Assembly (NCBI GenBank): GCA_964553885.1
Contig: CAZKLP010000014.1
Span: forward strand, 1-16,136
Source: JACPHB01 sp964553885
GTDB taxonomy: Bacteria > Patescibacteriota > Minisyncoccia > UBA10092
Direction: 5' to 3'
DNA length: 16,136 bases
Both the position numbers and the translations under genes were made by a program. The notes below the pieces were generated by a model that saw only the letters and a list, made by a program, of their open reading frames with translations, made no database searches and had not been told where the DNA came from. How positions within the stretch are numbered: position 1 is the stretch's first letter; each line of letters opens with the position of its first letter. Below are positions 13,225 through 16,136 of this stretch, one piece after another.

Positions 13225-14471
13225 GATTTTATTCTTTTAATATCCGCCCCCAACGCCCGCAAACGTTCGTCTATTTTTTCATATCCTCTGTCAATTTGAT
13301 AAATATTATCCACGACACTTTGGCCTTTCGCCAAAAGCGCCGCAATAATTAAGGCCATTCCGGCGCGGATATCAGGACTGTGAATTTTTTTACCGCGAAG
13401 TTTACTGGGACCTTGAACAATAACCCTGTGCGGATCGGCCATAATAATGTTCGCGCCCATCTGATTTAAGATATCGGTGTAAAATAGCCGGCCGTCATAA
13501 ATTGTTTCATGAACAAGGGAATTGCCGCTGGCCTGTGTCAACAAAACTGTGAGCGGCGCCTGAAGATCGGTAGCAAAGCCGGGATATTCTCGGGTCTTTA
13601 CATCAATAGCGTTAATATTTTTAGAGGGCTTTACTATAACATAGTCAGCGCCAATTTCAATGTTAGCGCCGGCTTTTCGAAGCAATGTTAACAGTACTTC
13701 CAAATGATCGGGGTCGCAGTTTTTTATTTTGATATTGCTTTTGGTGGCAACCGCCAAAATTACGAAAGTCCCCGATTCAATCCTGTCTGGAAAACCATTC
13801 CAAACTCCTCCGTTAAGTTCTTTTACACCGTCAATCAAAATTGACGGTGTTCCCGCTCCGGAAATTTTAGCTCCCAAAGAATTTAAAAAAGCAGCCAAGT
13901 TTTCTATTTCCGGTTCGCAAGCAGCGTTTTTTAAAATTGTTTTTCCCTGAGCCAGTACCGCCGCCATCATTAAATTTTCGGTTCCGGTTACGCTTACCAT
14001 CGGAAAAATAAATTTACTTCCAATAAGTTTTTTGGCAGACACGGTAAAAATAACTCCTTTTCTTTTAACCTTCGCTCCCAGAGCTTTGAAACCGTCAATA
14101 AAAAAATCAATTGGCCGTTTGCCTAAGGTACAACCGCCCGGATGAGGAAAGGAAACGCTTCCGAATCTTGAAAGAAGCGGTCCCGTTAAAACAATCGACG
14201 CCCTGAATTTATCGGCAATTTTATAATTTAAATTGGTTTTTTTAATCCCAGAAGAATCTATAAAATTTCCAGAAAATTTGACGCCTAAATCAATAAGGAG
14301 CTCCTTCATTCTGCCAACGTCTTCTATATTCGGCATTTTTGGCAATTTTATTGGCTTACAGGTTAAAATAGAAGCGGCTAAAATTTTAAGCACCGCGTTT
14401 TTAGCTATGCCGACTTCAATCTCGCCTTCTAATTTTCTCCCGCCGTTTATAATAAAATATTCAGATGCCAT
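13221..14471 (-). CDS. murA: UDP-N-acetylglucosamine 1-carboxyvinyltransferase
   Basis: First committed step of peptidoglycan synthesis: transfer of enolpyruvate from PEP to UDP-GlcNAc in the cytoplasm. The 416-aa length matches the family (about 419). The substrate-binding pair K24-N25 is in GIAKNAVLK. The catalytic loop HPGGCTLGKRPIDF (110-123) carries Cys114, the residue alkylated by fosfomycin, so the sequence predicts the sensitive type. D302 in FATDLQAP corresponds to the general-base Asp305 of E. coli. The usual VSGAKNA start of the motif is altered to EVGIAKNA. It heads the murA-mreB2-holB-frr-rseP operon. A candidate promoter (14481-14509) puts the transcription start within a few bases of the ATG, and no Shine-Dalgarno is seen. 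Confidence 0.97.
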   Translation of the reverse strand: MASEYFIINGGRKLEGEIEVGIAKNAVLKILAASILTCKPIKLPKMPNIEDVGRMKELLIDLGVKFSGNFIDSSGIKKTNLNYKIADKFRASIVLTGPLLSRFGSVSFPHPGGCTLGKRPIDFFIDGFKALGAKVKRKGVIFTVSAKKLIGSKFIFPMVSVTGTENLMMAAVLAQGKTILKNAACEPEIENLAAFLNSLGAKISGAGTPSILIDGVKELNGGVWNGFPDRIESGTFVILAVATKSNIKIKNCDPDHLEVLLTLLRKAGANIEIGADYVIVKPSKNINAIDVKTREYPGFATDLQAPLTVLLTQASGNSLVHETIYDGRLFYTDILNQMGANIIMADPHRVIVQGPSKLRGKKIHSPDIRAGMALIIAALLAKGQSVVDNIYQIDRGYEKIDERLRALGADIKRIKS

Positions 14472-14480
14472 AATGATAAT

Positions 14481-14509
14481 ATATTACGATAAATCTCCAG
14501 CTACCGCAA
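14481..14509 (-). promoter_or_regulatory. Candidate promoter of the murA operon, near-leaderless
   Basis: On the minus strand, TTGCGG (14504-14509) and TAATAT (14481-14486) are 17 nt apart. Initiation about 7 nt past the -10 box falls near 14474, leaving about 2-4 nt before the murA ATG at 14471. Its -35 box is one base from the -35 box of the opposite promoter. Confidence 0.55.
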
Positions 14510-14510
14510 C

Positions 14511-14539
14511 TTGCCGCTCTCTAAAAAATGTGGTATTTT
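14511..14539 (+). promoter_or_regulatory. Candidate extended -10 promoter of the PEGA gene, near-leaderless
   Basis: TTGCCG (14511-14516), a 17-nt spacer and TATTTT (14534-14539), with TGG immediately before the -10 giving an extended TGn element. Predicted initiation near 14546 is within 2-3 nt of the ATG at 14548. Confidence 0.5.
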
Positions 14540-14547
14540 AACTTATT

Positions 14548-15435
14548 ATGACCATAAGATTTAGAAGGTTTATTTTTTGGATTTTTGTTATTCTGTTTGT
14601 TGTTTTTAGCATTATCATAACTCTTTTCGCCCAAGGATGGCGATTTGATTTTGATTCTCTTAAACTAGTTAAAACTGGTGGTATTTTTATTAAAACCTCT
14701 GTTCCCGGTGCCAAGATATACGTAAGCGATAAATATATAGGAACAACCGTGGGCTTTTTAAATTATACAAAATTAGTCGACGATCTTTCTCCAAAAAATT
14801 ACAATCTTTTTATTCATAAAGAAGGATACTATCCCTGGAATAAAACGGTTGAAGTTAAAAACGGCCTGGTGACCGAATTAGTTTCTATAATATTATTTCC
14901 TTTAGACCTTAAAAGGGTTAAAATTGCCGAACTACCAAAACAAATTATATCTGATTTTTCAGTCGACAACGAAAAGATAAAAATAGTAAATAACAAAAAA
15001 ATAGAAACCACAAAAGTTTACGACTTTAGCGGGCAATTGATATCAAATGAAAAATTTAAAATTTCAACTTCTACCGAATTAATGTCTCCCGATAAAAATA
15101 AAAAGCTTTATACCAAAGGCAACCAGATTTGGATTGACTATTTGGATAATGTAAAAGAAGAACCGAATAAAAAAACGGGAGAAAAAGAAATGATCGCCAC
15201 ATTGGAATCGCCAATTTTATTTTTAGATTGGCTTAAAGATTCGGAGCATGTTATCTGGTCTACCGGCAGTGAACTGACAATTACCGAAAGAGATAATCGC
15301 GGCGGCAAACGGAACAGCGTTAAATTTTATCTAAACATTAATCCGCCTATATTCTTGGACAAGAATAATTCTAATCTTTATTTTTTTGAAAACGATAAAG
15401 AAAAATCAACTCTATATAAGATAAATATGGAATAG
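14548..15435 (+). CDS. PEGA-domain membrane-anchored protein of unknown role
   Basis: A 295-aa protein with a short basic N-terminus (TIRFRRF), one membrane segment (about 8-30) and an outward-facing remainder. Residues about 44-112 form a PEGA-like beta domain: IFIKTSVPGAKIYVSDKYIG is the typical opening, and HKEGYYPWNKTVEV the typical close. The rest (about 120-295) is beta-rich and resembles the repeat-containing, propeller-like ectodomains that often follow PEGA domains, with segments such as ILFLDWLKDSEHVIW, but I cannot assign a fold firmly. PEGA domains are associated with surface-layer or envelope proteins; the function here is unknown. It is monocistronic, diverges from murA and converges on rpsI with a 12-nt gap. 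No Shine-Dalgarno precedes the ATG and a leaderless transcript is likely. Confidence 0.85.
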   Translation: MTIRFRRFIFWIFVILFVVFSIIITLFAQGWRFDFDSLKLVKTGGIFIKTSVPGAKIYVSDKYIGTTVGFLNYTKLVDDLSPKNYNLFIHKEGYYPWNKTVEVKNGLVTELVSIILFPLDLKRVKIAELPKQIISDFSVDNEKIKIVNNKKIETTKVYDFSGQLISNEKFKISTSTELMSPDKNKKLYTKGNQIWIDYLDNVKEEPNKKTGEKEMIATLESPILFLDWLKDSEHVIWSTGSELTITERDNRGGKRNSVKFYLNINPPIFLDKNNSNLYFFENDKEKSTLYKINME

Positions 15436-15447
15436 TAAAGCAATATT

Positions 15448-15870
15448 CTAGCGTTTTGACCACTGAGGAGCCCTTCTTGCGCCTTTAAGACCGGCTTTCT
15501 TTCTTTCTTTCATCCTCGGATCGCGGGTTAGAAAGCCGAGAGTTTTTACGATTGTTTTAGATTCCGGATGCGCCAAAACAAGAGCCCGGCTAAGTCCATG
15601 CCGTGAAGCATAAGCTTGAGCCATGAAGCCGCCGCCAAAAACTTTAATGGAAATTCTGCAAGTTTTGATACCGCTTTTAACAAGCGGTTCCGTTAACACA
15701 TCTTGTAATTCTTTTCCGGGAAAATAATCGGAATAAGTTTTATTATTCACGGTTATCTCTTGCTTACCATTACTCGCCCAAAACCTAACCCTGGCCGTTG
15801 CCGTTTTTCTCCTGCCTACAGCTTCGTAGTATTTATCAGCTTTTATTATTTTTACTTTTTTTAATGCCAT
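15448..15870 (-). CDS. rpsI: 30S ribosomal protein S9
   Basis: Small-subunit protein whose C-terminal tail reaches the P-site tRNA. The family signatures are all present: YEAVGRRKTATARVRF (17-32), GGGFMAQAYASRHGLSRAL (with GGG...QA.A.RHG.ARAL spacing) and the terminal KGARRAPQWSKR (129-140) ending in the invariant SKR-type tail. The 140-aa length is slightly longer than the usual about 130 because of a short lysine-rich N-terminal extension (ALKKVKIIKADK). It lies 12 nt downstream of rplM, the normal L13-S9 order, and its end is only 12 nt from the convergent PEGA gene with no clear terminator between them. Confidence 0.97.
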   Translation of the reverse strand: MALKKVKIIKADKYYEAVGRRKTATARVRFWASNGKQEITVNNKTYSDYFPGKELQDVLTEPLVKSGIKTCRISIKVFGGGFMAQAYASRHGLSRALVLAHPESKTIVKTLGFLTRDPRMKERKKAGLKGARRAPQWSKR

Positions 15871-15882
15871 TTTATTTAATAA

Positions 15883-16081
15883 TTAATTATTTTGAATAAT
15901 TAATCGTTTCATCAGTTTCGCTCGGAGACGATTTTTATTTAACATTCTTTTAACAGCCAATTTTAGAGCTTGACTATGATTTTTTTTAATTAATTCAAGG
16001 TAACCGACTGTTTTTAAACCGCCGGGATAACCAGTGTGGTGTCTATATATTTTCTGAGATGCTTTTTTACCGGTTAGTAAT
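15883..16081 (-). CDS. rplM: 50S ribosomal protein L13, C-terminal part only
   Basis: About 65 C-terminal residues of L13, with the signature KIYRHHTGYPGGLK and the tail ALKLAVKRMLNKNRL matching the usual AVxGMLPKNxLG region. The family is about 142-150 aa, so roughly the first half is missing. The open frame appears to start at GTG (16098), but that start and the residues C-S-S-D-L after it are translated from Illumina adapter. True coding sequence ends at about 16081, where the contig ends. It is therefore a partial gene at an assembly edge, not a short L13. It precedes rpsI by 12 nt. Confidence 0.93.
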
Positions 16082-16136
16082 AGATCGGAAGAGCACACGT
16101 CTTAACTCCAGTCACGAACGCTTATCTCGTATGCCG
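16082..16136 (-). other. Illumina TruSeq adapter contamination
   Basis: The sequence begins AGATCGGAAGAGCACACGTC, continues with the rest of the standard TruSeq read-1 3' adapter to CCAGTCAC (one mismatch, T for G, at about 16103), then an 8-base index (GAACGCTT, 16116-16123), then ATCTCGTATGCCG. This is library-construction sequence, not genomic DNA. Confidence 0.98.

Noticed and set aside
5681..14471. Genetic code 25 (UGA read as glycine)
   Set aside because: mreC, frr and murA end at TGA at the expected family C-termini, two of them in ATGA overlaps.

Overview
The window is about 16.1 kb of AT-rich bacterial DNA, very probably from a Candidate Phyla Radiation (Patescibacteria, Parcubacteria-like) genome. 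The basis is inference from content: compact aminoacyl-tRNA synthetases (a 388-aa ProRS with no editing insertion, a 454-aa LysRS), a 239-aa delta'-like clamp-loader subunit, two MreB paralogues, a PEGA-domain membrane protein, a PaaX/Cas2-like protein, and several transcription units that look leaderless. TGA is used as a stop (mreC, frr, murA), so this is not a code-25 lineage. No 16S rRNA or tRNA is present to confirm the taxon.

Layout. Positions 1-119 hold no recognisable gene. From 8673 leftwards on the minus strand runs a dense series: proS, mreB, mreC, mreD, a class B PBP2, then greA, lysS and serS. The first five genes overlap or nearly touch and form a cell-elongation operon headed by a tRNA synthetase. 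greA-lysS-serS follow after an 84-nt gap and may have their own promoter. A 549-nt gene-free region (8674-9222) separates this series from a plus-strand gene for a winged-helix/Cas2-like protein (9223-9804). A second minus-strand operon follows: murA, a second mreB, holB-like, frr and rseP (14471 to 9845). A plus-strand PEGA-domain protein (14548-15435) diverges from murA. The rplM-rpsI ribosomal operon on the minus strand runs off the right end. The last 55 bases (16082-16136) are Illumina adapter, not genomic DNA, so the assembled sequence ends at about 16081 inside rplM.

The most interesting part is 8700-9840. Two back-to-back promoters (8706-8733 and a perfect-consensus one at 8737-8765) fire away from each other. 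The rightward one leads straight into a short, unusually GC-rich, strongly foldable segment that looks like a structured RNA ending in a terminator-like hairpin. After it come three copies of an exactly spaced 34-bp palindrome, AACGCA-N7-CCTATAGG-N7-TGCGTT. A fourth copy lies just past the stop codon of the Cas2-like gene and appears to be in the opposite orientation. The copies are tied to this one gene and occur nowhere else that I can see in the window. They could be operators for an autoregulator, the ends of a small mobile unit, or a repeat/Cas2-like-protein system that I do not recognise.

Together the recognisable genes make peptidoglycan precursor (MurA), direct wall elongation (MreB, MreC, MreD, PBP2, second MreB), charge tRNAs (ProRS, LysRS, SerRS), support transcription and ribosome recycling (GreA, RRF), load the DNA clamp (delta'-like), cleave membrane proteins (RseP-like) and build the ribosome (L13, S9).
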